Shown: positions 46,578 through 56,639, counted from the first letter of the stretch. The stretch is DNA of 64,000 nt from Legionella sp. PATHC035 (GCF_026191115.1 NZ_JAPHOT010000001.1:2175501-2239500); one strand, 5' to 3'. Made by a program: numbers and translations. The notes: a model not told the origin generated them from the sequence alone.

Positions 46578-47715
46578 TGAACCATCAAAGTGATGAAAGA
46601 ATGCGCGATTCAATTAAAATCATTCATATTATTACTGGTCTCAACGTAGGCGGGGCAGAGTTAATGCTTCAGCGATTATTGCTGGCTGATCCAGAAACTA
46701 AGGACACTGCCATCATCATTACGCTTACAGGCCTAGGGAAAATAGGAACCCACCTCCAATCATTAGGCTATAGAATCCATTCATTCGATTTTCATAAGCT
46801 TTGGCATATTCCAATAAATTTTTTGTTGCTCATTAAATTAATAAATTACTATAAGCCAGAAGTCGTACAAACATGGATGTATCATGCTGATTTTATAGGA
46901 GGATTGGCTGCGCGTCTGGCAGGTTGTCGTAATGTGATATGGGGCATCAGAACCTCAGGGGCCATCAACAAAAAGAGAACCTATTTGATTATGCGATTAT
47001 GTGGATTGCTTTCTCATATTATTCCACGAAAAATCGTTTGTGTTGCCAATGCAGCGTTTATTATGACGGAAAAAAAATGGTTGTGATACCTAATGGCTTT
47101 GATTTTGATCACTTTAATGCTCAACGTATTGCCCGCTCAACAGTTCGTAATGAATTAGGCTTGCATCCTTCAGAACTTCTTATTGGTTGTGTGGGAAGAT
47201 TTCATCCGGACAAGGGGCATGATACTTTAATCAAAGCTGTAGCCTTGTTGAGAAATAGAAAAGATCAAAAAATACGTTTTCTATTGGTTGGGCGTGATTG
47301 TGAGCAAAATAATTTGGAGCTTATGAGCTTGCTCAATTCGCTTGAGCTAACCGCCCTATTCATTTTGTTAGGCGAGCGAACAGATATTCCTGAATGTCTT
47401 GCTGCTATGGACATATTTTGTATGCCTTCCCGAAAGGAGGGTTTTCCTAATGGACTTGGTGAGGCAATGTCTATGGGTTTACCTTGCGTTGCAACCGATG
47501 TTGGTGATGTACACGTGTTGGTCGAAGATACTGCGCTATTAGTTGCTCCTGATGATCCAGAAGCCCTAGCTAGAGGGTTAACAGAAATGATTGAAATGGA
47601 TCCAGACCAACGCAAAATGTTAGGCCAAAAAGCATTGATGCGTGTTCATTCAAAATTTTCTTTAGAAAGTGTCCACGAGCGTTTTTATGCTCTGTATAAG
47701 GAGTTATCTCACTGA
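46577..47715 (+). pseudogene. GT4 glycosyltransferase split by a frameshift
   Basis: The first frame (46577-47086) encodes a GT4 N-terminal domain (IIHIITGLNVGGAELMLQRLL) and stops after KKWL. The C-terminal half is in the next frame to 47715 (VVIPNGFDFDHF, GRFHPDKGHDTLIKA, and Ex7E-like EGFPNGLGEAMSMGLP). Total length is 1139 bases, one short of a multiple of three. The frames meet around an eight-A run (47070-47077). Frame 2 reads YYDGKKMVVIPNGFD, the usual family junction, while frame 1 keeps KIVCVANAAF. The spacing between these blocks is several residues short of the family norm, so a small deletion just upstream of the A run may be the true lesion. It is flanked by one-base overlaps on both sides, so the gene was recently intact. 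Confidence 0.85.
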
Positions 47716-49631
47716 TGTGTGGATTTGCTGGTGTTTTATCCCGAGTGGATTGGTCCGGGATGTCCGAAAAAGTGTTAACCGCAATGTGCGAGTCTCTTGC
47801 ACATCGCGGACCTAATGATCGAGGTATTTGGTATCAGGCAGAAGCAGGAATTGGATTGGCCCATACTCGGCTCTCCGTGGTGGATTTATCTCCCGCAGGA
47901 CACCAACCTATGGTTTCAGCAAGCGGTCGTTTTGTTATCGCGTTCAATGGGGAAATATACAATCATTTAAACCTCAGAGAGCGATTAAAAATTAATACTT
48001 GGCGAGGCCATTCAGATACCGAAACATTGCTTGCAGGTTTTGAAGCCTGGGGCATTGAAGAGACCATCAAGAACTCTATTGGAATGTTTGCCTTCGCGCT
48101 TTGGGATAAGCTGTCACATACTTTAACCTTAGCTAGAGATAGAGCAGGAGAAAAGCCACTGTATTATGGTTGGAATGATAATACCTTTCTCTTTGGTTCA
48201 GAATTAAAGGCCTTGAAAATTCATCCCCATTTTAGAGAAGAACTTGATGAGGGCGCCTTAGCTCTTTTTTTGCGTCACAATTATATTCCAGCACCCCATT
48301 CGATTTATAGAAATGTGAGTAAATTGCTTCCTGGTACGTTCCTCCAACTCTCACTCGAAAACCCTCAACCGATGATCAAAAGCTACTGGACACTTGCGGG
48401 TATTAGCACGGCAGAATCTTTCAAGGGGGACGAACGTGACGCAGTGGATGAATTGGAACGGCTTACAAAAGATGCCATTGCCCAACAAATGATTGCCGAT
48501 GTGCCCCTTGGCGCTTTTCTCTCCGGAGGAATTGATTCTTCTACAATAGTTGCCTTGATGCAAGCGCAATCGACACGTCCCGTACGAACTTTTTCAATCG
48601 GTTTTCATGAAAAGCAATACAATGAGGCTGCTTACGCTAAATCAGTTGCGGAGCATTTGGGAACGCAACATACTGAATTGTATGTTTCCACTGAGGATGC
48701 CCTGGCGGTAATTCCCAGACTCCCCTTTTTATATGATGAACCTTTTTCTGATTCATCACAAATCCCCACTTTTCTGGTTTCGGAGTTAGCAAAGCAACAA
48801 GTGACGGTTGCATTGACTGGTGATGCCGGCGATGAATTGTTTTGTGGGTATAATCGTTATAAGATGACCGCTCAATTCTGGGGAAAAATTAATAAAATAC
48901 CCCCGCCTGTAAGAAAAGCGGCTGCCAAATTAATTAAAAACTTTTCCCCAATGACGTGGGATAGGTTTGCTTCGGTCCTTCCTTTATTGGGGCGTTATCC
49001 TCAGACGGGATTAAAGCTTCATAAGGGGGCGCATGTGCTAAGGAGTGTCAATGCTCAAGAGGCCTATCGCACGCTTATTTCGCATCATGAAACGCCATAC
49101 TCGCTGCTCACTGCTGAAGGAGCTGAACCCAATACGTTTATGGATGAAAATCTGGTGCACTTCACCGGTTTAGGTGAGATCAGCAAGATGATGGCAATGG
49201 ATTTTATTTCCTATCTACCTGATGATATTTTAGTGAAAGTAGATAGAGCGGCTATGGGGGTTTCTCTTGAAACCAGAGTACCATTTCTTGATCATCGATT
49301 GATTGAGTTTGCCTGGAGTTTGCCTTTATCTATGAAGTTAAAAGACGGGCAAACTAAATGGCCGCTTCGCCAAATATTATATCGTTATGTGCCAAGAGAG
49401 TTAATAGAACGGCCAAAAATGGGTTTTGGTATCCCCTTGTCGGATTGGTTGCGAGGACCTTTGCAAAATTGGGCAGAGACTTTGCTTGATGAACAGCGCT
49501 TACATCAAGAAGGTATTTTCAATTCGCAACCTATACGCGACATGTGGAAGCAGCATTTAAGTGGTAAGGGAAATTTTTCGGCTTTGTTGTGGAATATTTT
49601 GATGTTTCAGGCGTGGTGGGAAGTACAATAA
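47715..49631 (+). CDS. Asparagine-synthetase-like amidotransferase (intact PP-loop)
   Basis: The 638-residue AsnB-family protein has the glutaminase domain (MCGFAGVL with Cys2, LAHRGPNDRG, FNGEIYNH) and a synthetase domain with the canonical SGGIDSS loop (270-276), LTGDAGDELFCGYNRY and DDILVKVDRAAMGVSLETRVPFLD. Its position next to the UDP-HexNAcA genes favours amidation of a uronic acid residue (as proposed for WbpS) over making free asparagine. It overlaps the broken GT4 by one base. Confidence 0.88.
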   Translation: MCGFAGVLSRVDWSGMSEKVLTAMCESLAHRGPNDRGIWYQAEAGIGLAHTRLSVVDLSPAGHQPMVSASGRFVIAFNGEIYNHLNLRERLKINTWRGHSDTETLLAGFEAWGIEETIKNSIGMFAFALWDKLSHTLTLARDRAGEKPLYYGWNDNTFLFGSELKALKIHPHFREELDEGALALFLRHNYIPAPHSIYRNVSKLLPGTFLQLSLENPQPMIKSYWTLAGISTAESFKGDERDAVDELERLTKDAIAQQMIADVPLGAFLSGGIDSSTIVALMQAQSTRPVRTFSIGFHEKQYNEAAYAKSVAEHLGTQHTELYVSTEDALAVIPRLPFLYDEPFSDSSQIPTFLVSELAKQQVTVALTGDAGDELFCGYNRYKMTAQFWGKINKIPPPVRKAAAKLIKNFSPMTWDRFASVLPLLGRYPQTGLKLHKGAHVLRSVNAQEAYRTLISHHETPYSLLTAEGAEPNTFMDENLVHFTGLGEISKMMAMDFISYLPDDILVKVDRAAMGVSLETRVPFLDHRLIEFAWSLPLSMKLKDGQTKWPLRQILYRYVPRELIERPKMGFGIPLSDWLRGPLQNWAETLLDEQRLHQEGIFNSQPIRDMWKQHLSGKGNFSALLWNILMFQAWWEVQ

Positions 49632-49773
49632 AAAGCATCAGTAAACTTTGGTCAATAGAACGGTGAGCATTTAGCAAATTAGGGAAAGTACTCTCTAAAC
49701 GCTGTTGATATGGCAACGAGTACAATGCTAAAATTCAAGCCTTCATAAGGGCTTGTGGTAATTTAATTTTAAA

Positions 49774-49779
49774 TATAAT
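49774..49779 (+). promoter_or_regulatory. Putative -10 box upstream of the GT4 gene at 49896
   Basis: TATAAT in an AT-rich stretch of the 264-base gap after the amidotransferase. A hairpin AAGCC-6-GGGCTT lies just upstream (49738-49754). The -35 box is not convincing. Confidence 0.3.
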
Positions 49780-49830
49780 TTGTTTTCAGGATCATACCGA
49801 ACTAATCAATGGAAAGCGTATTGGTATTTT

Positions 49831-49896
49831 ATGGATAATCAAACTCATAGAATTGCTATGAATCTGGAAGATATCTTAGTGGGGAGTGACTTATAA
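49831..49896 (+). CDS. Possible 21-codon leader peptide coupled to the next GT4 gene
   Basis: Short frame MDNQTHRIAMNLEDILVGSDL whose TAA overlaps the ATG of the following gene (TAATG); GGGGAG lies inside it as that gene's ribosome site. It could be a coupling leader or chance. No Shine-Dalgarno of its own was recognised. Confidence 0.25.
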   Translation: MDNQTHRIAMNLEDILVGSDL

Positions 49897-51035
49897 TGCC
49901 AAGATTTTCAAATAAAAGTCATCCTCCTAAATTCCTGTTAATCTCCAGTTTTACTGATTCAATTATTAAATTTCGTGGATCCTTGATTCAGCAATTGAAT
50001 CTTGATGGAGTTGAGGTTCATGTTTGTTCACCAAATATTAGAGTCCCATCCAAAACACGAGACACCTTATTGTCGATGGGCGTGAACCTTCATGATGTAT
50101 CTTTGCAACGAACAGGAAAAAATCCTTTTGTCGATTTAAGATACTTTATTTCTTTAATTAAAGTGATTCGTAAAATTAAACCGGATTATGTTTTAAGTTA
50201 TACGATAAAACCAGTTATATATGGAACATTAGCTTCCAGACTTTTAAGAGTCCCCAATATAACCAATCTGATTACAGGCTTAGGTTATCTTTTTATGGGC
50301 GATAAAACGCATTGGTTTTATCGTCCTGTCATGTCATTGTATCAGGCCGCGCTCAGATCCTCGCGTTTGGTCATATTCCAAAACAAAGATGACCGACAAT
50401 TATTGATTGAAAAAAAATTGCTATGCCCTACTGTGAAAACAACCGTAGTGAATGGTTCTGGAGTAGAGCTAGAGACCTATATTAAAGCTCCTTTGCCAAA
50501 GGGCATTCATTTTTTATTAATTGCACGCCTATTAGTAAGTAAGGGGATTCGAGAGTATATTGGAGCAGCTCGATTGGTTAAGAAAAAGTATCCCGATGCA
50601 ACATTTACGATGGCAGGCTGGATTGATGAAGGACCGGATGCTATCTCGAAAAAAGAACTGGATGCGTGGATTGACGAAGGAGTAGTAAATTATTTGGGGT
50701 TTCTTGAAGATGTACGCGACGCAATTAAATGCTGCAATGTTTATGTCCTGCCTTCGTACAGAGAGGGAATGCCTAGAACTATTTTAGAAGCCATGGCTAT
50801 GGGACGCGCTATTATAACGACGGATGCTCCTGGCTGTTGTGAAACTGTAGAAGAAAATATGAATGGCTTTAAAGTTCCAATAAAGAGCGTAGATATTTTA
50901 GCAGGAGCGATGTTCAAATTCATTGAAAATCCTTATTTAATTCAGCAATTTGGGGATCAATCGAGATATTTAGCTGAGAAAAAATATGATGCTGATGTGA
51001 TAAGTAAGAAGATGCTTGAAGAGATAGGAGTATGA
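49896..51035 (+). CDS. GT4 glycosyltransferase, PglA/CapM-like
   Basis: The 379-residue GT-B enzyme shows SYTIKPVIYGTLASRLLRVP in the N-domain, the block typical of PglA-type transferases that add the second sugar to an undecaprenyl-diphospho amino sugar. The C-domain has LIARLLVSKGIREYIGAA and the Ex7E motif EGMPRTILEAMAMGRAI. This matches the PglC/PglD/aminotransferase genes at 55461-57870, which would make the acceptor. Sugar specificity is inferred. Confidence 0.9.
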   Translation: MPRFSNKSHPPKFLLISSFTDSIIKFRGSLIQQLNLDGVEVHVCSPNIRVPSKTRDTLLSMGVNLHDVSLQRTGKNPFVDLRYFISLIKVIRKIKPDYVLSYTIKPVIYGTLASRLLRVPNITNLITGLGYLFMGDKTHWFYRPVMSLYQAALRSSRLVIFQNKDDRQLLIEKKLLCPTVKTTVVNGSGVELETYIKAPLPKGIHFLLIARLLVSKGIREYIGAARLVKKKYPDATFTMAGWIDEGPDAISKKELDAWIDEGVVNYLGFLEDVRDAIKCCNVYVLPSYREGMPRTILEAMAMGRAIITTDAPGCCETVEENMNGFKVPIKSVDILAGAMFKFIENPYLIQQFGDQSRYLAEKKYDADVISKKMLEEIGV

Positions 51036-51221
51036 TTTTATTGCAATGGGTAACCATCCCTTGCTGCAAATATAGCGAAACTAACTCAAACAGCGATCAA
51101 TACGTCCCTAAAAAAGCGTATTTAAAAATCTTGGAATACACTTTGGTTTTTTATATCATACATAAGCTCGTTGTTTTTGAAGTAGCACTGATTGGTTTTT
51201 TCTTTCATTCTTGGATAATTG

Positions 51222-52397
51222 ATGACTAAGAAATTGCAACATATTCGTGTGGCACGTGTGTCAACAGTGCTTCTTTTTATGACAACTCATTTGCGCTCAC
51301 AACTCGCATCCATCAGTGATGCGGGTGGAGAAGTTACTGTTATTTCCAGCAAAGATGGGTTATCTGAAGCGATGAACTCCTTTAAAGAATGCAAGTTCAA
51401 AACAATATATATCCCAAGAGAAATTAGCCTAATTAAAGATACAATCGCTTTAATACGCTTAACAAAATTATTTTTTACTGAGCGTTTTGATATCATTCAT
51501 TCTACGACACCTAAAGCCGGATTCCTGTGTGCATTAGCTGCCAAATTCGCAGGCATTCCCATTAGGCTGCACACTTATACCGGTCAAACCTGGGTTAGCT
51601 TAAAGGGGCCCAAAAAAGCAATAGTCAAATTTTGCGATAAAGTGATCAATCGATTGAATACTCATTGTTATGCAGACAGTGCGAGCCAACGTGAATTTTT
51701 AATTCAGCAGAAGGTAGTTCGTCCTTATAAACTCTCAGTCTTAGGGAGTGGCTCTGTGGCAGGTGTAGATATTAATCGTTTTTCGCAAGAAAATTTTTCA
51801 GAAGCGGCGAAGCAGCAAATACGTGACTCACTGAATATTGATAAGAAAAGCTTTGTACTCCTGTTTGTTGGAAGGATCAATCGAGATAAGGGTTTTTTCG
51901 AGCTAATTGAGGCAGTTGGCCGTCTAACCACTAAAACGAAAATGACCTTAATTATTGCCGGGGGCTTTGAACAAAATATTGAAGAAGAAGCACGTCGTCA
52001 TGTACAAAAGCATTGTCCAGATAAAGTTATTTTTACCGGATTTTATTCCAAACCAGAAAATCTAATGGCTATTTCTGAAATTTTATGTCTTCCAAGTTAT
52101 CGAGAAGGTTTTGGAACAGTCGTTATAGAGGCTGCTGCAATGGGTGTTCCAACTGTAGCAACCTCCATTTATGGATTGACTGATGCGATCATAGATGAGG
52201 TTACCGGTTTATTGGTAGAACCTAAGAATGTGCCTCAATTAGCAACAGCCCTTGATCGACTGATTGATGATGCTCCCTTAAGAAAAAAACTCGGTGAGAA
52301 TGCTAAGAGCAGAGCGATTAAGGAGTTCGATAGCCGCCATTGCGATAATTTACTGGTTGATGAGTACCACAAATTATTTACTGAATCAAAATTATAA
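51222..52397 (+). CDS. GT4 family glycosyltransferase
   Basis: A 391-residue GT-B enzyme with HSTTPKAGFLCALAAKFAGIP, HTYTGQTW and GSGSVAGVDINRF in the N-half, and FVGRINRDKGFFELIEA plus the Ex7E motif EGFGTVVIEAAAMGVPTVA in the C-half. Start at ATG 51222 (a TTG just before it is also in frame). Likely adds a further residue to the O-unit. Last gene of block C. Confidence 0.92.
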   Translation: MTKKLQHIRVARVSTVLLFMTTHLRSQLASISDAGGEVTVISSKDGLSEAMNSFKECKFKTIYIPREISLIKDTIALIRLTKLFFTERFDIIHSTTPKAGFLCALAAKFAGIPIRLHTYTGQTWVSLKGPKKAIVKFCDKVINRLNTHCYADSASQREFLIQQKVVRPYKLSVLGSGSVAGVDINRFSQENFSEAAKQQIRDSLNIDKKSFVLLFVGRINRDKGFFELIEAVGRLTTKTKMTLIIAGGFEQNIEEEARRHVQKHCPDKVIFTGFYSKPENLMAISEILCLPSYREGFGTVVIEAAAMGVPTVATSIYGLTDAIIDEVTGLLVEPKNVPQLATALDRLIDDAPLRKKLGENAKSRAIKEFDSRHCDNLLVDEYHKLFTESKL

Positions 52398-52458
52398 CCC
52401 TCATAGATTTCCATTTTGTGCTCTGTTTATTCTGTAGTATATCGACGAAAGGGGTGAG

Positions 52459-53679
52459 TTACGGGGCTGCCGAGCTTTCTTTGCCCAGATTCATTTGAAA
52501 TTTATTAAAGTACAATCGCAAAATAGAAATTTCGATAAACAGACGCAGTATGTACCAAAAATAAACAAAAAGCATGCTATGATTTTGAACATGCAGTTTC
52601 AAACAGAAGAGTACAAATAAGGCGCTAAACAGATCGACCAATCCAGTGAAGGTAACGAGTCTTGCATTATGAATAGAGCGATTGATCTTAAAATACACAA
52701 TGCGGTGTAAAGAGGAAAAATAACAAGAGACGATGCTAATTAATAAAAACTGCAGTCCCACAAAATAAAAGTTTAAAGTATCAATAGAACAAATCGAAAG
52801 CAAAGCTAAAATAAGAATAAAATTTAAGTGTTTGTTGTCAATCAATTCCAGAAAGCGATCTTTGGCGCTCCCCGGACTCCAAGAACTAATTTTGATCCCA
52901 ATATATGAATCTACAAATACAAAACGAAATGTGATAAGGCACTTCATAAATAAAGAAGTTAGCGTTAAAAATCCCTGACCGAGTTGGAGAAAAATAAGTC
53001 GTCCTACAATTTGAAATAATTGTTCTCCAAGTACCGAAATACAATGGCGTAATAAAAACCATAAGTCTTCAAGGCACAGTGGCATTTTTCCTGGAGCATA
53101 ATTTGGAATACGAATAAAGGTGAGTAAAAACAGCTGGATAGTATGAATCAAAACAAATGTAAATAAAAAACACAAAACAAAGAAATGTGTGGGTAAAAAA
53201 GCAAGAGTAATTACCGCTGGAATCATCAGAAAACTGGGTGCCACACTAACCAATAGCGGAGACAAATAAGCACCAAAACGTTGTTTATGAAAAACCAGTA
53301 AAGAAACAAATAAATTTAGAAATCCGCCCAAAGCCGCTAAAAACATATAATAAGGATTCAAATTGGGTTTGATTACCATCATGAATCCAACAAAGAACAT
53401 AATAAAAACAAAGACTACAGAAAGTAATAAGCAGATTAATTGTTTGAAAGGTCGAACTGCAATTAAATTTAAATAGGTAAGCCTTAAGGGATCCGAGAAG
53501 AAACAAATGACAAAATACAGTGATAAATAAATCTGTAATATATCATTTAAGGTACTAAATCCAAATATAAAAACAAGTAATACATCTCGTAACATGCCAA
53601 GACTAGCACTGCTTAGGGATAAGAGAATCCCTAAGCTATGACGATTTATTTTTGCTATTCGCTTTTTTATATTAATCAT
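52459..53679 (-). CDS. Second MOP/MurJ-like flippase, divergent
   Basis: A 406-residue membrane protein with about 11-12 helices. The opening SLGMLRDVLLVFIFGFSTLNDILQIYLSL has the MurJ/Wzx helix-1/2 pattern (G-x-x-RD...FG...D). It is shorter and more divergent than the flippase at 41273, lacking the clear LFERGAF block. It starts directly after the stop of the Wzy-like gene (TAAATG). A Wzx role for a different glycan is likely but unproven. Confidence 0.65.
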   Translation of the reverse strand: MINIKKRIAKINRHSLGILLSLSSASLGMLRDVLLVFIFGFSTLNDILQIYLSLYFVICFFSDPLRLTYLNLIAVRPFKQLICLLLSVVFVFIMFFVGFMMVIKPNLNPYYMFLAALGGFLNLFVSLLVFHKQRFGAYLSPLLVSVAPSFLMIPAVITLAFLPTHFFVLCFLFTFVLIHTIQLFLLTFIRIPNYAPGKMPLCLEDLWFLLRHCISVLGEQLFQIVGRLIFLQLGQGFLTLTSLFMKCLITFRFVFVDSYIGIKISSWSPGSAKDRFLELIDNKHLNFILILALLSICSIDTLNFYFVGLQFLLISIVSCYFSSLHRIVYFKINRSIHNARLVTFTGLVDLFSALFVLFCLKLHVQNHSMLFVYFWYILRLFIEISILRLYFNKFQMNLGKESSAAP

Positions 53680-55137
53680 TTACGCTCTTTGGAGTTTCAA
53701 TGCATTTGTTCTCCATGCAATTTTCTTGAATAGCTGAGCAGCGAAATCATATAAGAGAGGAGTACCTAATAAGAGGAGAATCCAATCCGTCATCAGATTG
53801 TGTCTCATTGCAGTACCATACGCTATGGTGCCCAGTGAAAAGATGAAACTAACGATAAAATACAATGAGAGTAATATCAGCGGAGATTTGATCGATTTTT
53901 TATAGAAAACCATACTCAATTTGATTGCAGAGCAGAAGAATATAAGTCGAGCAATATAAATTAAAGACAAGATCAAATTCAAAAGGGTCCATTTACCCGT
54001 CACTAATACAGCTGGTAAAAAAGCATAGTTCAGGTACTCGCGTAGGGACATATAGCCAAATTGAAATAAATTTTTGGGTACAAAATTACCTTTATCATAA
54101 TTAGTTTTTGCGTTAAACAAACTTGCCATATACTCAGGGCTCAGTACCTCAACATCCCCATAACGAAATTTGGCTACTGTTTTGTAAATACCCAAGGAAG
54201 AAATAGTTTGGGATAAATCCTTAGCCACCGCAACAGTCATGTAATTATTGTTATAAATGATATTAGAGGTATTCGTACTTTTTTGTTCCATAAGTCCTTT
54301 GTTCATACCTGCAAATACCATTACTAAAAGTAAAACAAAAGGGAGATAGATCAAGGAAATATATTGCTTTAATTTTTTGGGTTGCACTAACTTCGCAGCG
54401 TTTTGCTCGCCAGTTTTATCCTTTGCTGGAAGGATGAGTGCGAGAAAGAAAAACACTGGAAGGCAAAAAAATAAACCTTTATGGAGCAAACACATATAAA
54501 GTATGAGTAAAAAAGACCCACCTAAATATGATAATCGAGTTGCAATTGCAAAGCCATCCGATTTAAAACAGAGCAAACACTCGATTGCGAGCAGCAAGAA
54601 AGTCAGTTCGAAAGGCTCGCGCAAAATGACATTTGTCCAAAGAAGGGATGCAGGAGATAAGGCGTAAAGAAGCAAAATCGGAATTAAATATGTGCCTAGT
54701 TGGTAGTATCTAACAATTCTCAACAGAACAAAACAAGAAGCCATAAACATGACTAAAGAGATTTCTTGTCCAAACAACTGGGAGTTATTTATTTTATAAA
54801 ATAATGCCAGTAAATTTGAAAAAAATGCTGCATCGGTGCCAAAAGAAAAATAATTTCCTTCGGCGATGGTTTTTGCAGTAAGCTGAAAGGTTGTAAAATC
54901 AATGTCTTCAACATAACTCGGATATTTTATAAAATAATATAAGGCGATGATTTGATGAATGAATAATATGAATAATAATATGCCTTTGGTTTGAGAATCG
55001 AGTTTCATCCTGTCTATAAAATAGAAGCTTCCACCCAGAAGGAACCATCCCATCCAATCATTAGGATAAAAATACATCCCTCCCATTAAGAGTATTAATC
55101 CTAAAATAACAGTTATTTTATTTTTAAAAAGGAGCAT
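53680..55137 (-). CDS. Second Wzy/EpsG-like membrane polymerase candidate
   Basis: A 485-residue protein with about 12 hydrophobic segments and a large hydrophilic loop near 280-345. The segment SPASLLWTNVILREPFELTFLLLAIE resembles the RE-x-F pattern of EpsG/Wzy-type proteins. It forms a tight pair with the flippase downstream. AAAGGAGC ribosome site. Assignment from topology and context. Confidence 0.65.
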   Translation of the reverse strand: MLLFKNKITVILGLILLMGGMYFYPNDWMGWFLLGGSFYFIDRMKLDSQTKGILLFILFIHQIIALYYFIKYPSYVEDIDFTTFQLTAKTIAEGNYFSFGTDAAFFSNLLALFYKINNSQLFGQEISLVMFMASCFVLLRIVRYYQLGTYLIPILLLYALSPASLLWTNVILREPFELTFLLLAIECLLCFKSDGFAIATRLSYLGGSFLLILYMCLLHKGLFFCLPVFFFLALILPAKDKTGEQNAAKLVQPKKLKQYISLIYLPFVLLLVMVFAGMNKGLMEQKSTNTSNIIYNNNYMTVAVAKDLSQTISSLGIYKTVAKFRYGDVEVLSPEYMASLFNAKTNYDKGNFVPKNLFQFGYMSLREYLNYAFLPAVLVTGKWTLLNLILSLIYIARLIFFCSAIKLSMVFYKKSIKSPLILLSLYFIVSFIFSLGTIAYGTAMRHNLMTDWILLLLGTPLLYDFAAQLFKKIAWRTNALKLQRA

Positions 55138-55460
55138 GATAAACCCTTGTATCGATTAAGCTGATTTCAATTTTTCATGGAAATGTATTTAGAAAAAATA
55201 TTCCATTACCTTATCAGTTTATGAATTAATCCCAAATGTTTTTAAAAAGAAGAACAACTTTTAACTAGAACGAACATTTCTGAGAAAATGACGCGATCCA
55301 TGCATGTTTGATTTGAATAGTGCTCATATTATCCCATTTGGCCAAATAATTCTTTGGCTTGATGATGGCACAAATCAATTTAGCCTTCAAGAGCCAAAGC
55401 AACAAACTGCGAGAGCCCTTGGCCATATAACTTTAAAAAAACCTTGAAGAGGGGTGGTGC
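55138..55460. other. Gap with one hairpin between two minus-strand polysaccharide genes
   Basis: CTTTGGCT (55352-55359) and AGCCAAAG (55392-55399) form an 8-bp stem with a 32-base loop; no T run follows on the minus strand. The rest is AT-rich. It may serve as the 3' end of the pgl-like operon and the promoter region of the Wzy-like gene. Confidence 0.4.
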
Positions 55461-56639
55461 TTAAACCCTACTTGCTTGCATCATGACTTCTTCAAGAACT
55501 TGGCATGTTTTATCGATTTCTGATTTCAATAAACTTGGATGCACTAAAAACATCAGGCTGGTTTCCCCAAGCCTGGATGCAACAGGTAGCCGATTCTGAG
55601 GGCGCCAACCCGTATTATCAAAGGCTTTTTCCAAATACACTTCAGAACAGGTACCCTGATAGCAAGGAACCCCGCGATCATTTATCTCTTTTAAAATGCG
55701 GCAACGATTCCAGCCTGTTGCCAGCTGACTTTCTTCTACAAATACATAACATTTGTAAGCAGCATGAGTAATTTCATCGGGAATTTGCGGTACTCTTAAT
55801 CCTTTCAAAGTCGAGGCCACTTCACAAATTTGTTTTAAGTTTCCGAGCCTTTGTTGATGCCAAACCGGCATCTTTTGGAGTTGCATACGCCCAATCACCG
55901 CTTGGATTTCAATCATCCTGCCATTAGTACCAAAATTTCGATGTAGCCAGCGAAAGGTGGATTCATGTTCCTCGTTATACACTGCATCCCAAGATTTTCC
56001 ATGATCCTTGTAAGACCACATAGAGGACCATAGCGTATCATCATTGGTAGTGACCATGCCCCCTTCGCCTCCGGTGGTCATAATTTTATCTTGGCAGAAT
56101 GACCAGGCACCGATGTGACCGATTGAACCAACAGAACGACCTTTATATTTGGCTCCATGAGCTTGGGCACAATCTTCTATCACATAGAGATTAAATTCTT
56201 TAGCTAATTCGAGAATTGGGTCCATATCACAAGGCCAACCAGCAAGATGCACGCAGATTATGGCCTTAGTGTTAGCAGTTACTACGGCCCGAATGGTTTC
56301 TGCAGTAATGTTTTGGCTGTTTTCATCAACATCAGCAAATACCGGTATCCCCCCGCACGTCACAACGGAGGACGCCGAAGCAATGAATGTGCGCGAGGTC
56401 ACAATCACCTCGTCCTCTGCTTTAATGCCGATCGCTTTCAATGCGACATCAAGAGCAATAGTGCCATTAGCTAATGCAACAGCATGTTTTGTGCCAACCC
56501 AAGCTGCGAATTCTTTTTCAAATTCTCTGCATTCATTTCCAGTCCAATAATTTACTTTATTCGAGAGAAGAACCTGATGGATTAAGTCCGCTTCTTCTTT
56601 GGAGTAGTTTGGCCATGGTGAAAATGGGGTATTTAACAT
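55461..56639 (-). CDS. DegT/DnrJ/EryC1 PLP-dependent sugar aminotransferase
   Basis: Transfers an amino group to a keto-sugar nucleotide. The ATG at 56639 has AAAGGATT four bases upstream and removes a 19-residue tail that reads into the neighbour. The 392-residue protein has ANGTIALDVALKAIGI, IEDCAQAHGAKYKG and the PLP-lysine segment SFCQDKIMTTGGEGG (Lys185). In a PglC/PglD context it likely makes the 4-amino sugar of a bacillosamine-like primer. The required 4,6-dehydratase (PglF type) is not in this window. Confidence 0.9.
   Translation of the reverse strand: MLNTPFSPWPNYSKEEADLIHQVLLSNKVNYWTGNECREFEKEFAAWVGTKHAVALANGTIALDVALKAIGIKAEDEVIVTSRTFIASASSVVTCGGIPVFADVDENSQNITAETIRAVVTANTKAIICVHLAGWPCDMDPILELAKEFNLYVIEDCAQAHGAKYKGRSVGSIGHIGAWSFCQDKIMTTGGEGGMVTTNDDTLWSSMWSYKDHGKSWDAVYNEEHESTFRWLHRNFGTNGRMIEIQAVIGRMQLQKMPVWHQQRLGNLKQICEVASTLKGLRVPQIPDEITHAAYKCYVFVEESQLATGWNRCRILKEINDRGVPCYQGTCSEVYLEKAFDNTGWRPQNRLPVASRLGETSLMFLVHPSLLKSEIDKTCQVLEEVMMQASRV

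Noticed and set aside
51032..51229. 65-codon plus-strand frame between two GT4 genes
   Set aside because: It has an ATGA overlap upstream, but AGGAG is only one base from its ATG and the sequence looks like AT-rich spacer. Kept as a remote possibility only.
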